Assembly (NCBI RefSeq): GCF_010015445.1
Contig: NC_053116.1
Coordinates: 8,832,585 to 8,896,584 of the forward strand
Length of the DNA: 64,000 bases
DNA from: Perca fluviatilis
Lineage: Eukaryota; Chordata; Actinopteri; Perciformes; Percidae
Reading direction: 5' to 3'
The notes beneath the pieces are model-generated. The model was not told where the DNA came from. It was given only the letters and a program-made list of their open reading frames with translations, and did not search any database. Positions within the stretch are counted from its first letter, which is position 1; every line of letters starts with the position of its first letter. The position numbers and the translations under genes are program-made. Shown here piece after piece: positions 11,939 through 24,500 of the stretch.

Positions 11939-13870
11939 ATGATTCATAGGGGGAGCTCAGAACTTAAAGTGTCCATATGTAACTTTCAGTTTGTGTTGAT
12001 TCTAGTGGCCGCTTTGGACAAAAGTGTATTTACCACACCTGCTGTCGTAAAGGTCTTTCCACTGTAGATTACTGAGTTAGCGTTACCGAGAGGTCATATA
12101 GTCGTGATGAATCAGAAAATCATTCATTTACACATTCATAGACTGTAGGCCAAGAAAGGATTTTCTTTTATTACCACCGTTGTAAAAGAAACTGCTGCCA
12201 GGACAACTCCAACTACAAGTTAGGTTATGACTCTTTCTATTCAGAATTTTCATCATCTTTGAAAAAAAACTTCCCTCTAGCCGACAAAAGCGATTGATAA
12301 ACATGTGGCGTCACCGCAATGTAAAGTCTATACAATTCAAACCAGGGCACTACCAGCTGAAGATGAAGAGGCTTTACAATGTTTGCCAAATCTGTTTTTG
12401 GCCCTTTGTCTGCTCCTTTATATAATCCCCATGCTTCTTCCTGATCCAAAAGAAACACTGCCATAATTCAGGCTTTTCTTTTTAATGTCTTCATGAATTG
12501 CACTGAATGTGTCTGCCTTTACGTGCGGCGACGTTAAGAAAATCAATTTTAGAACGTCATTATAAAATGTTAAATACGCTGAAATGCTAAAATGCCTTCA
12601 GAAAGGCTAAATAAAGCACACAGCTGTTTTGTCAAAGACGCTTTTGTAAGCTGCTGACATGTGCTTCATTCCGTTCAATTTGCAATTCCAAAGTGACTGA
12701 ATTTTCCAGTTCCGTGGTAAAAATACACTGTGTATTCCCCTTCTGTATAATGCACCTCAGTTAGTGCTGTCTCTTGATTCCAGTGTACTGCTGCTGATCA
12801 GCTTCTGAATCCCATTTACAAGTTCTTGTCTCCCCCTGCAGGGCGTCAGCAAAGCTCACCTCTTATTTTGAGTTTCCTCTTGCAACACTAGCTGTCACTG
12901 TAACACAGGGTTTGAACATACAGTCGTCTTGTACATAGAGCGACAAAAAAATAAATAATAAAAATAATAAAAATTTTAAAAAAAGATTAAGAAACTGGTT
13001 GCATATTCTTTTTTTTATGTGAAAGGAACACAGCAGATTAACGATAACATCATTCATCCTAAAGATTGACATTTGGATGCAAATTCTCTCCATCTGTGCT
13101 CCATAAATTCAACAACATACTTTGGCATTCAGAGGGGAATTTACACACCTTGAAGCCCAGGAAACTGACTCATGTCTCTGAGAAAAGGATGTGGAGTTTT
13201 TATTTTTTTTTTCAATTTTCAATGTCCTCTTTATTCCACACAAACAGCCCTTAAATACTGTTGCTCTGCAGGTCACCCTGTCCCTTCTTCATGTTGTATT
13301 CCTGTCCTAACACCACATCGAGACACACGAGTGGAGGAATTAAAGGTCGCTATAATGAGTAATACAGGACATGATTTTTTTCAAATCTGAACTAATGTGC
13401 AGGATTTAATTTGAAAATTTAAAAAAAAAAAATGTTACATTGTTAATGTTGTGGCCTGGCTAAGCGTGATGCCCTTTGTGTCGGGATGAGCTCAGACCTT
13501 TTTTTTTTTTTTTTTCTTCTCGCGAAAGCGAGTTGAATGAAATGCCAAGCTCATCATGTAGTTCATTCTTGTTCGATTTCAAACTCCAACCAGGGCTAAA
13601 GGGCGAGCGTGAGTCATGGTGGCGAGTGGGCTGTGTGACACGGCTCGCACACTGAGGCCCACGTGCTGCTTCTTTTTTTCTTTTTTTTTTCGCCCGTGGT
13701 GATGTCATCACCAGAGACTTCCTGAACACAAGGTTCATTCACAGAGCCCTCCTCCCTGACACGGGGACCAAGCACCAAACAAGCTGTCTCCATAGCAACT
13801 GCAGCCTCCAGGCATTGCGAGTCCCCTTGTCCTTGTTATTTGTTATTTAAGGGAGGACCGATGGGGTTTG

Positions 13871-13906
<36 letters not shown>

Positions 13907-14570
13907 TTGCACGGACACGTGCGCCTGTGTAAATAGCACATCCTTCTAACTGGGTTAAACTTAAAAGTCTGACTATTTTTTTTCATGGTAAATTCTAAAA
14001 ATGATAAACAAACATGTCGAGTCTGCTGTGAGTCTGTCTGCTCGGGACAGGAGGGGAGCATTTGATGAGTCACTGTTTACTGTTGGTCTAGTCATTTTCA
14101 ATTTCCCTCTCGTAATAGGCAGCATAGAGAGTAAAGAGACACCTTTGAGCTGTCTTTTTGGGAGACAGGGGCAATTGTAACATCCCGAATTGCACCAATC
14201 AGAAACGAGACAGAACCACGGAACTCTGTGGTGATCCCTCTCGGCCTGCCAATGGGACAAACTGATGTCTCACACATGTCCAAGTGTTTCTGCCAAGACT
14301 TTAATTATACGGTTTTAAATAAACTGGAGTAAATTCGTCAAAGGATATTTGATTGTTTTAACGATGTCTGTAATATTCTGAGTTCATTGTGGTCCTTGGT
14401 GTTTTACATGAAGTTATGAAGCGGGTCGCTCAAATCCAGCAATCTCATTGGTTCATAACCAGTGATATACTAACCATACGCAACGGCTATGATTCGAATT
14501 GCATTGCACAATAAGTGTTACTCCGCGCACACACTGCCATGACACAGAGCTGGTTTAAAATCAGCAAATA
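11939..14570. other. intergenic, nothing coding recognised
   Basis: Contains poly(A/T) runs (13499-13516, 13672-13690) and a (GT)n tract at 13875-13902. No gene seen. Confidence 0.5.
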
Positions 14571-14574
14571 TCCC

Positions 14575-14765
14575 TTTAACTAACTAACCGATCGGGTCAA
14601 CAGCAACTCCCGTTTTCTGCGTGGTAAAGTTGCTGTCTGGTGTCTTTGAAGAGAGCATAGATAACGGCTTCAGTTCCCCGTCGAAAAGGCCTGTCGACTT
14701 TACCACGCGGGAAAACGGGAATTGCTGTCCTACCGCTGTCTCGATCGGTTGGTTAGTTAGTGTTA
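14575..14765. repeat. foldback repeat with about 50-bp arms
   Basis: Left arm AACTAACTAACCGATCG ... CCCGTTTTCTGCGTGGTAAAG pairs with right arm CTTTACCACGCGGGAAAACG ... CGATCGGTTGGTTAGTTAG around a loop of about 65 bp. The loop (GAAGAGAGCATAGATAACGG) matches 61538-61560. Confidence 0.7.
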
Positions 14766-14929
14766 TTGTGTGCCGGCGCTTTGCGTCGAGCCGAACAACG
14801 CCCCTGAGCTATTGCTTATTGCCTGTGTTGTTACAATCGCCCTAGTCTCTATCGACAGCGTTCCACTTCTGGGATTGCTCAGGTGCCGCCAGAAATTTCG
14901 TCGGATCTCCCTCTTTTTAGGCCAAGATG

Positions 14930-15312
14930 TCCGTCACCTTCCGCTTTCTAATGTGTCGGCGTTCTAACCTGCGGTGGATTTGTGTGGACTCTGGTTAACT
15001 GCTCCTCAGATCTCTGCAGGGTAAATCCAGACAGCTAGCTAGACTATCTGTCCAATCGGAGTTTTCTCTCGCACGACTAAAACAACTTTTGAACGCGCAC
15101 ACGTTCCACCAAAACAACTTCCTTCCCGAGGCTATTTTGCAGCGGCGCCGCCATTGTGTCCGGGGGCTTACCGCCGCCAAAGACGATTGTGATCGATTTA
15201 AAGAAACAGCATTAAACCAGAGCCCGTTTTTTCTCCCGTCCCGGGATGCTGTGTGGACTAGCCAGACCCTCCTCCACAGCGCAGCGGAGGAAGGTCTGGC
15301 AACGTGAGACTA
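14930..15312 (+). mobile_element. interspersed repeat family R1, copy B
   Basis: Same family as 3740-4140 and 53430-53760. It sits between two about 125-bp direct repeats (14725-14850 and 15315-15440) beginning CTACCGCTGTCTCGATCGGT, suggesting a local duplication or an insertion into a duplicated repeat. Confidence 0.85.
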
Positions 15313-15314
15313 TA

Positions 15315-15944
15315 GTTGCTGTTCTACCGCTGTCTCGATCGGTTAGTTTGCGTGTGTCATGGGTGCCTCCGCTTTGCGTCGGGCTGAACAACGCCCCTTA
15401 GCCAGTGTTACGTGTGTGGTTAACAATCGCCCCTGCAGGCGGGGGCTGATGTAACGTTTGACTTCTAGCGTTTAAATCAATAGCGTTGCTTGTAAAAACA
15501 TTTGATAACTGTTGACCAAGTAGAACCAACGACCGTACCATATTGCTCGTTTGTTCCTACCCTCTCATACGACCCATAGGAGCGTTTTAGAAATAATCGC
15601 CCCCCCCCCAGTGGTGGCAGGAAATACGACCCACTGTGGCGTTTTATACGGAGTGTACAAACGACTTATAAAGTCGTTCTTCAGGGAATGACTTTCTCAG
15701 TAGAACACGGATAGAAGTTACCTAGATAAAATTAGAATCCAAATAGTTCAAGATGTTTTTGAGTAACGACATTAAACCCAAATTCTTTTATTATTATTAT
15801 TATTATTATTATAAAAAACTGCCCCCGGTCTCCCCTTAGTGCACACACTACTATCTGACAACCTTAAATGTTCTGGGATCAGGACCTTCAATGCATGATC
15901 AATATTCGAGAAACTGGAGAGGAATGATAAATGAAAACAAGACC
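15315..15944. other. intergenic tail of repeat and unassigned sequence
   Basis: Second copy of the 125-bp direct repeat, then unrecognised sequence with a (TAT)n run at about 15788-15811. Confidence 0.5.
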
Positions 15945-15967
15945 AACAATGATGTATATGGTTATTA

Positions 15968-15973
15968 TTTATT
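15968..15973 (-). terminator. candidate nfatc2 polyadenylation signal
   Basis: AATAAA on the minus strand, the last good match before transposon-like sequence resumes below about 15,800. Assigned by position only. Confidence 0.35.
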
Positions 15974-17215
15974 ACTTTTAAGGATACAAAAAAATAGCAC
16001 GAGACAGAGACGTTTTAGGGAGGCACAAAGTCTAGTAGACTCAAAATGAAACAAATAAATGACAACTATCCACACAGAAAATAAAATAAGAAAGCATCAA
16101 TAACGTTTTCATTACCGAGGATTTCTTTAAGGATTGTAAAAATAATAATAACAAATGCATAAACAAAAATTGAACATATTAAAAGTGAGACTTAAAAGTT
16201 TTAGGCAACGTGTGATAATTCAAAGTTTTACATTGCAGTAAAACAGATACAAGATATGATAAGTATAACATTGCGTATATTATAAACACATGTAAAAGAT
16301 ACTTGACAGACAACAAATTGTTTCCATTTTAGTCTACTCAAACTTTATCGTAGCACATGGACAATAACACTTTGTATCTAATATTTACAGAGAAGGGGAA
16401 CATGATTTAATGTAGATTACATTCAAGAAATGTCAAATGCATTGGCTCAATCAGAAATATCAATATTAGCTCTGCTCATTTACAAAATCATTATTCCTAT
16501 CACATAGGTCCATATCAAATATTAAAAAAAGATTTAAGATTCAGTCTTACATTTTAACTTCTATTATGTTTTTACCGCTTTACTTCACTTGCAACATTTT
16601 GTCCTCTTTACAATCATACAAATGGCACTTTTAATGTACTCCAATTCACTCAGTGAAATATTAAAAAATATATATATTGTTTTAATAACTACAGCTTTTT
16701 CTTCATCAAAGCAAACAGTTTTAGCACATATACACACTGTGTTTCCCTACTGTGCTTACAGTGTGTATACATTATAATGATAATTACAGGAAATAAAATG
16801 TATGCTCTTTACATCAGCAAGCATTAAGTGTCTGCATGGGCAGGCATCGAGCTCTGAAATTCAGCTATACACATCACTATACGCACAGTATAAGCGTTGG
16901 AATATTTGGTTTGAGACAAACAAACATTTGATTAAAAACAAAGAGCAAGAAAACCATTTTAAAAATTTGAGAGTATAAAATCTCTTACTTCAGCTTGCAC
17001 GAGCCAGACTTAAGAAGACATTTTTAAATCCTTTTCAATGCAAGATTGAAAGAAGAAAAAGAAAAAAAAATCAACTTGGGCATAGAAAGCATTTAAAAAC
17101 CATGAACCACAAAAAGCCATGCTGTGGCTGTAGCATGACAGGCCCCTGTGAAGCCACTTTGGCATTATAATAATCTTTTCTAAAAAATAAAATGGTACAT
17201 TATTCACATGACTCA

Positions 17216-17326
<111 letters not shown>

Positions 17327-18072
17327 AAATAACATTGACCCCGTTATTGAAAACAGTGCATATTAGGAGGCGTCACAATAGTTCATTTGTGTATGGTTAA
17401 GGCAGTGTGCGCTTCACTTCCATTAGAAAACTGCACTTAAAATGAGATGATCAGCATGAAAGCTCAAAATGAAATCTTTTCATGTCAAACACATGAAGTT
17501 ACACTACACACAGAGTGTAGTACACACTTTGTGCAAGAAGAATGAAACAAAAAGATGGCACGCTGTTGGCCACAAGACACATGTGATAGTATCGTAATTG
17601 GGCTGAATCTTTGGTAGGAAAATACAAGCTGTTGATCAAACACTTTACTTCAAAATGATGCTACATAACTGTCATTCACCGGTATGAGGCACACGTGGGA
17701 GGCAAACAGGTGTGGGCTTTATTGCCTGACTGACAGAATATGGCTAATGCTTTATTTTGTTTCATCTCTGTACTCCTTTGGAAAACAAACTGCATCCAAA
17801 CAAATCTAAAAAATCTAAAACTTAAGGCACATTTACCCGTTGTTTCTCATTGGTTGGTTGGAGACCTGCTGCTGGGTGTTGGTGACAGACGTTATGGGTC
17901 AAATGAATTCTTGTGTTTGTCAAACGAGACAAGGTTTATTGCAGGAAAGCATCCAACGCAAACACAGCAGCCGGGAGTTGATATTTCTATTTCTGTGGCT
18001 AAAGAAAACGAAGGAAGAGAAGGTCTGATTTCTGGTGGATGTGCGTCACCAGTGGAAGGTTGAAGACTGTCT

Positions 18073-18083
18073 GTGTGTGTGTG

Positions 18084-18119
<36 letters not shown>
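18073..18119. repeat. compound (TG)n(TCTG)n microsatellite
   Basis: About 7 TG units followed by TCTG units, immediately 3' of the nfatc2 stop codon. Confidence 0.95.
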
Positions 18120-18164
18120 GGGAGGGGGGTGACGTTGTCGTCATTTCCCATTCCGGTCTGTCCT

Positions 18165-18220
18165 CTATGTCTGCCCTCTGGCCTGAACGCCCGTCAGATC
18201 CTTTCTTATGATCTCATTCA
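18165..18220 (-). CDS. nfatc2: nfatc2 exon 10, terminal coding exon
   Basis: Acceptor TTTTTCAG|TG at 18222-18221. Joined to exon 9 it reads [18 protein letters not shown] then TAG (18165-18167). Human NFATC2 ends VNEIIRKEFSGPPARNQT, the same length. The exon is separated from exon 9 by an 8.5-kb repeat-filled intron and holds only 56 coding bases, so automated annotation could easily miss it. Confidence 0.93.
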
Positions 18221-19026
18221 CTGAAAAACAAAGAAAGAGAGGGATGTCAGACGGAAACACAATCAATTGATAATAATAATAATAAGTGTTAAAACAGCAA
18301 ACATTAAAACGTGAAATTGATTATATTCCTGAAATACTGTTGACATAGAGGGTCAGTATTTATTTATTTTTTTTACATCTGTGCGCAGGGCGTGGATGGA
18401 AGGCAGACGAAGGCTGCATCAATGTCGAGGAACCACTAGAGGCAGAGCAACGCAAGAGCTCGTCAGCGGTGACTGCCTGTTGCTCGGATGATTGAAAGTG
18501 TGTGTGTGTACACACATCAACAGAAGAGGATGGGGGTTGAAATGGAAACTGTCTGTGTCATTGTTTTAAAAATAGAACCACGATGTGCTGGGGCATGAAA
18601 CCTGTGTAAAGCATTCAAAATAAAATTTGAATTAAATATTGAGATTCCTTACATTTTGCCAACATGTACTGTAAGTATTTCAAGCTTTGCTGTGTATGTG
18701 CTGATAAAAAAAAAACACTGACATCCAAGAGGTAACGTGAAGAGGAAGTGAAACTGCTCACCTTTGTTTAAACACAGACATAAAGTCAAATTTATAGTAA
18801 TAGGTAGTGGTAAAAGAAGTATTCAGTTCCTTTATGTAAGTAAAAGTACTAATACCACACTGTAAACACACAGTTAAAAGTCCTGCATTCAAAATGTTAC
18901 TTAAGTGAAAGTATGTAAGTATCATCAGGAAGGAATAAGGAGTCTGTGTGACTGACAGATATGCCACAGCGTCTGTGCGGAGCTCTGGTGTTTATCTGGG
19001 AGTCCAGGCCTGGAAGCCTGCTGCGC

Positions 19027-19083
<57 letters not shown>

Positions 19084-21451
19084 TGTACACTGAGAGTAGG
19101 AGACATTATAGGCCAGTGCCACTACTTCCACTGTGCATCGGGGAACCCATTAGGGTCGATGAGTAATATAAGTAATTCACAGTGAGCCAAAAAAGCTTTT
19201 TGCCTGTAACCAAGCCACTACAGAGCATATCGTGTGTGTGATTTTGTAACCGTGGCAACGGGTAAAATCGGAATATCAGCATTGATGGTGCATTTAGCAG
19301 TTTGTAAAAAAGTTATTGGCATACACGTTTTTGCCATATTTCTTGCCGAGTTAGATTAGAAGCTGGATATCCACTATCTGTACACTAAATAGGAAGCTAC
19401 AGCCAGCAGCAGATTAGCTTAGCTTAGCATCAAAGACTACAAACAGCAGCTAGCTTGGCTCACTTTTGAAAAGAAACAAAAAATAATGTGTTAATTAGTG
19501 AGCTTTAGAAGTGCCGGTAGCAGGTTTTTTTTTGGACGGAGTCAGGCTGGCTGTTTCCCCCTGTTTTCAGTCTTTAAAGCATTAGTGCATAACTTTTTGT
19601 ATTTCTCAGCATGGCGATGTTCAGAAGATTGTGTCGTCCGGCGACTTTTGCGTGCAGAAACTCGAAATTACCTCTTCTGAAGAGTCCGTCATGTTTTTTT
19701 TTTAAGCCTCCGTGTCCTCCTCGGCTACTAGCAACTGTGTGGAGGAGGGGTGGGGGCTGTTTGCGATCACGGAAGGCTTGTATCATGTGGATGCGCCTTC
19801 AATTTTGTTGTCATTACTTAGAATTCCTCATGGGGACGACAGAAACTACACACTATAGCTTTAAACTAAGCTAAGCTAATTGGATGCTGGCTGTAGCCTC
19901 ATAATCAACAAACTTCTCATTCTATTCTAACTCTTAGCAAGAAGGATAATATGTCAAACTATTCCTTTTACTCAACAGGATTAATGAAAGATGAAAAATG
20001 TTAAGATTAGAGAAATTAAGATGATTCACGACTGAAAGAACCACCAGCTGTTCAAAATACTAATGGTTGCTGCCTTGCACAGCCTTATTTTAGAGGTAGA
20101 GAAATTTTATTTAGTGGGCTTGTGTCAGCTCTATTTTAAGCCTCGCTTTACATAGTGGCAAAGGCAAAGGGGAAACAGAGAGAGGGGATTTCACACTAAG
20201 AAAACTAACTTTGGAAGATACCCACTTTTGATTAACCTAGATGAGCTGACAAATACATTTTACCCATTCTAGTGGCATAACTCCAGGGATGGCAATGTCT
20301 TGGTTGGTTGGTTGGTTGGTTGGTTGGTTGGTTGGTTGGTTGGTCAATTCACCACTTTGGACTAAAATGATCTCAACAATTACTTGATGGATTGCCATGA
20401 AATGTGTACAGACATTCATGGTGCCCAGAGGATAAATTAAAATAACTTTGGGGATCCTGTAACTTTTCCATTCCATTTGTTTTGAGGAAAATGTCTCGAC
20501 AACTCTTTAATGGATTGTTATAATATTTGGTACACACATTGATGTTACCCTGACATAAATTGTGATAACAATGGTGATAACCTGACTTTTTAGCTAGAGA
20601 AACTTTATTTAGTGGGCTTGTGTCAGCTCTATTTTTAAGCCTCGCTTTACATAGTGGCAAAGGCAAAGGGTGCAACTTTTAAAACATGTAAAATGAAACC
20701 AGACACCATCTCACGCACAGCCCACACATCTAAGCAGATGAGGGATTGTGGAAGGGCAGAACAGATCCCCCCCCAAAACTAGCTCAAAACAGTTTCAAGA
20801 TGATGGCAAATTCTTATTTAGGACTAGCAGTGAGGAGGTGTAAATAAAAACACAGGGATCAATGGATAGAAAATTATTATTTCTAATTGAAATGACAAAG
20901 TAGCACCAACAACTGCAGCGAAGTGCTATGAAATCTAATTAAGCAATGGGACAGACATCCTCTTCTATCCAACGAGCCGACCTTTGTCCGTCTCTGTTTT
21001 CTGATCTGATCACTTGCAGATGTGAGAGAGAAACTGCCCGTTACAGCAGCTCAACACTGAGCACATTTTATAGCCAGAGCGGCATCTGAGGGTTGCAAAA
21101 ACTGCAGGAGCAGCCAAACCGGGTGCTCTGCTGTCGTCACAACATCGGCGTCCCTGTTTATTTTAGTCTGTAGTGGAATTCCCTCTGACACCTAATGCCT
21201 TAAAGAAACTTTCATCTCCCCCAACGGTGCCACAGGATTTTTTTCCTGAGCATAAAACAAGCTTAGAGAAGCAGCAGGAGCGCCGCAGTGGGGCAACATA
21301 CAGTGGGGCTTTACTGAATCTAATGAAGGGTTGGCACGGACCAGCTGTTTGAGGCTGGCCTGGGGAACACTCGGGCTAGTCTGTTCAATAGGTGAGTGTC
21401 TGGCTCCTGAGTTCTGCACCAATGAGCTGCACTGTTTACCAAGCGACTGGG

Positions 21452-21516
<65 letters not shown>

Positions 21517-24500
21517 GCCCTGTACAGTAGCTAACTCAGTCGCTGCACACTGCCTGCTGCGACCTGGAATATGTGTGTGTGTGTGTTTGTGTCTGCAAGC
21601 ATTTGCATGTTAATACAGTATACGTGTTTGTGTGCAGAAGGGTGTACAGTATGCTCATGGCAGACGAGGGATTGTAATGACAGCGTGAAGCTGAAAAGCA
21701 AAAAGCGGAAAAAAAAAGAGAAAGTAGAGAGAGTGGACTCACAGCTAACCACCAATCTCACCACAGATCTGGTGTGTCAGTGCTCCAGTGTTTGTCTTCA
21801 GATAATGCGCACATGCACAGTGAAAGAGTCGCTGGTCACGGTTATTGTTCCTTCTCTCTACACTGGCTGTGAAGAGATTCCTTTCTTATAGGATTCTAAA
21901 GGAAGATTCCTCTGTCACTCTGCAGGAATGTACTCCAAATTGCAAATTAAGGTACTGTGAGGAGTCAAAAGTTGAAACAAATGCTACTGTCTTTTTAGTA
22001 CAACATTCCCTCTCACTTTGTTTTATTATCCCTCCAACACTGTTCAGCAACACTGTCTATGGAAACAGAGAGAGGGGATTTAGATACCCACTTCGTTTGA
22101 TTAACCCAGATGAGCTTACAAATACATTTTACCCACTCTAGTGGCATAACTCCAGTGATGGCAATGTCTTGTTTGGTTGGTTGGTTGGTTGGTTGGTTGG
22201 TTGGTTGGTTGGTCAAATCACCACTTTGGACTAAAAATATCTCAACAATTACTTGGATTGCCATGAAATGTGTACAGACATTCATGGTGCCCAGAGGATA
22301 AATTCTAATAACTTTGGGGATCCTGTAACGTTTCCATTCCATTTATTGTTTGGAGGAAAATGTCTCGAGAACTCTTTAATGGATTGTTGTAATATTTGGT
22401 ACACACATTGATGTTACCCTCAGGATAAATTGCAATAACAATGGTGATAACCTGACTTTTCAACTAGCGCCAACAGGTCAGGATTTCAATTTGTCCAATA
22501 CTTTGGTCTAAGACCAAATACCTGCAAAGCTAATTACATTCCCGTCAGCTGTCCTTTCTGTTTGGAGCTTATTACCTAATGTTAGATGGTGAACATGGTA
22601 TGGTGAACATTACACCAGCTTATTATCAGCATGTTAGCATTAGCTCAAAGCATCACTGCGGCTAAGTGCAGCCTCACAGTCTTGCTGTAAAGAAACTGTG
22701 GACTTTGGCCTCCCTGTCTTGCAGTGTAAATGCATTTGGAATAAAGTATGGACTGAGGGAACTACTACAGCAACTGATGCATCCTGAACCGTACATATGA
22801 GTTTTGCTTAATAGAATATCTTTAAGAGGCTGACAAAAACCAAAATCTACACCCACGAATAAACTAACTGTACACTGTAAATGTATCAATATACAGTAAG
22901 TGTCTAAAGCAGGATATCAAACAGAACCGGCCTGCCATAGGGTCCAAGTAGTCCCACTGGAGTGTGAAAATTGCAAAGAAGTAATCTCCAAATTGACCAC
23001 TTTAATGCTAGAGAATATCCAAGTTTTTAGGAGGTTGGCAGATAGGGTATCTGATCTTGCTGAAGTGGTTTTACTGGTCCGGCCCACTTGAGATCAAATC
23101 GGGCTGTAAATTGCCCATGAACTAAAAAGAAATGACGCCCCTGGTCGAAAGCAGTTGTCACACGCTCCTCAATACGGGCCGTAGCCCCGTGTGGATACAG
23201 CTAGGTTGTGTATTTGATCAAGCCTTTCAAATGGGATGGAAGTGAGCTGAGACTAATGCGTGTCCACCGGGCTGTTGCTGTGTGCTTTATCTCTCCCGGC
23301 CCTGATCTCTACCTGCTGGAACAATTCCACCTGCTCCACTGCCTCTGGGCTTTATTCCACACCCACTAAATCTGTCACTCTCAGCATTCAGAGACTATGC
23401 CCGAGGCCCTTTTGCTATTTTCACAAACTCTGTGGTAGACATTCTGGACCTTTGTGGTCCAAAGGCAAGACAGGTAGGGCTTTGCAATTCATTGAATTCT
23501 AATTGCGATTTCGGCTTCTAACAATAATAAAATGTAATCGAGAAAATTGTTTTGCACATTACATTTTGAAAGCAAACTCTTATTATTTTGTGTCCTGAAG
23601 GGGAATTCAAACGGGGAAAGTATAAAGGGAAATTTCACAATTCGAGGTGTTTTCACTGTTGATTTATTTAATCTGTTTCACTGTTTGTTTTTTTAACTTC
23701 AATAAATGCAACATCTTTCCATAAGTCCATGAGTAATCGTGTTAAATAATCGTGATTTCAATATTGACCAAAAATAATAATCGAGCAGCCCTACCCACAG
23801 GTATCTTTTTTTCCAGTTGAACAGATTGATATTTATATTTATCAACAGACAGTGTCTTGTTTGAGCACCAAATGGAGGCATGGGAACTTGTGTGAGGGCT
23901 GCAGATAAAAGCCCTCTGCGTGGGAGATGATGAGCCACGTTTTGGCACAAAATGAAATACCTGACTTTCATTTAACACTCTTCACTAAAGTTGACACAGT
24001 TCAGGCATGTTTAGATGTGACAGTTATCGACCACAACACTGGGGCGATACCAGGATGTGGCATCACACTCTTTTCACAAATGACTACAGACTGAAACGCG
24101 CGTCTCGATGAGTAATGTTGACAATCTCACTTTGGTGAAAATGTGTTTTGATGGTCCCAACTTAAATGATTGTTTTGTGGTCCGGATCAACACCTTTGCA
24201 GTCAAACACAGAGGGGATTTTTGACTTCACATAACTTCTCAGCCTCTGTCTGAAAAAAATAAGTTTTCAATATCGGGAATTCCCCCCCTTTTTTGAAGTA
24301 GATCGTACAATGTGTGGGGGTGGATTATCACCTGGAGGAGGATAAGCAGGGGGGCAGACCATCCACCTGCAACTGGTAATGCATTACGCTTTTAACATTC
24401 AGGGATGTGGCATTATTATATTGTAGTTTTAAAATAATAAAATCACCTGCAGTTGGCAGCGTGGCATTGCTTAGAGCACCTTTAAAGTAGCTGCTAATTC

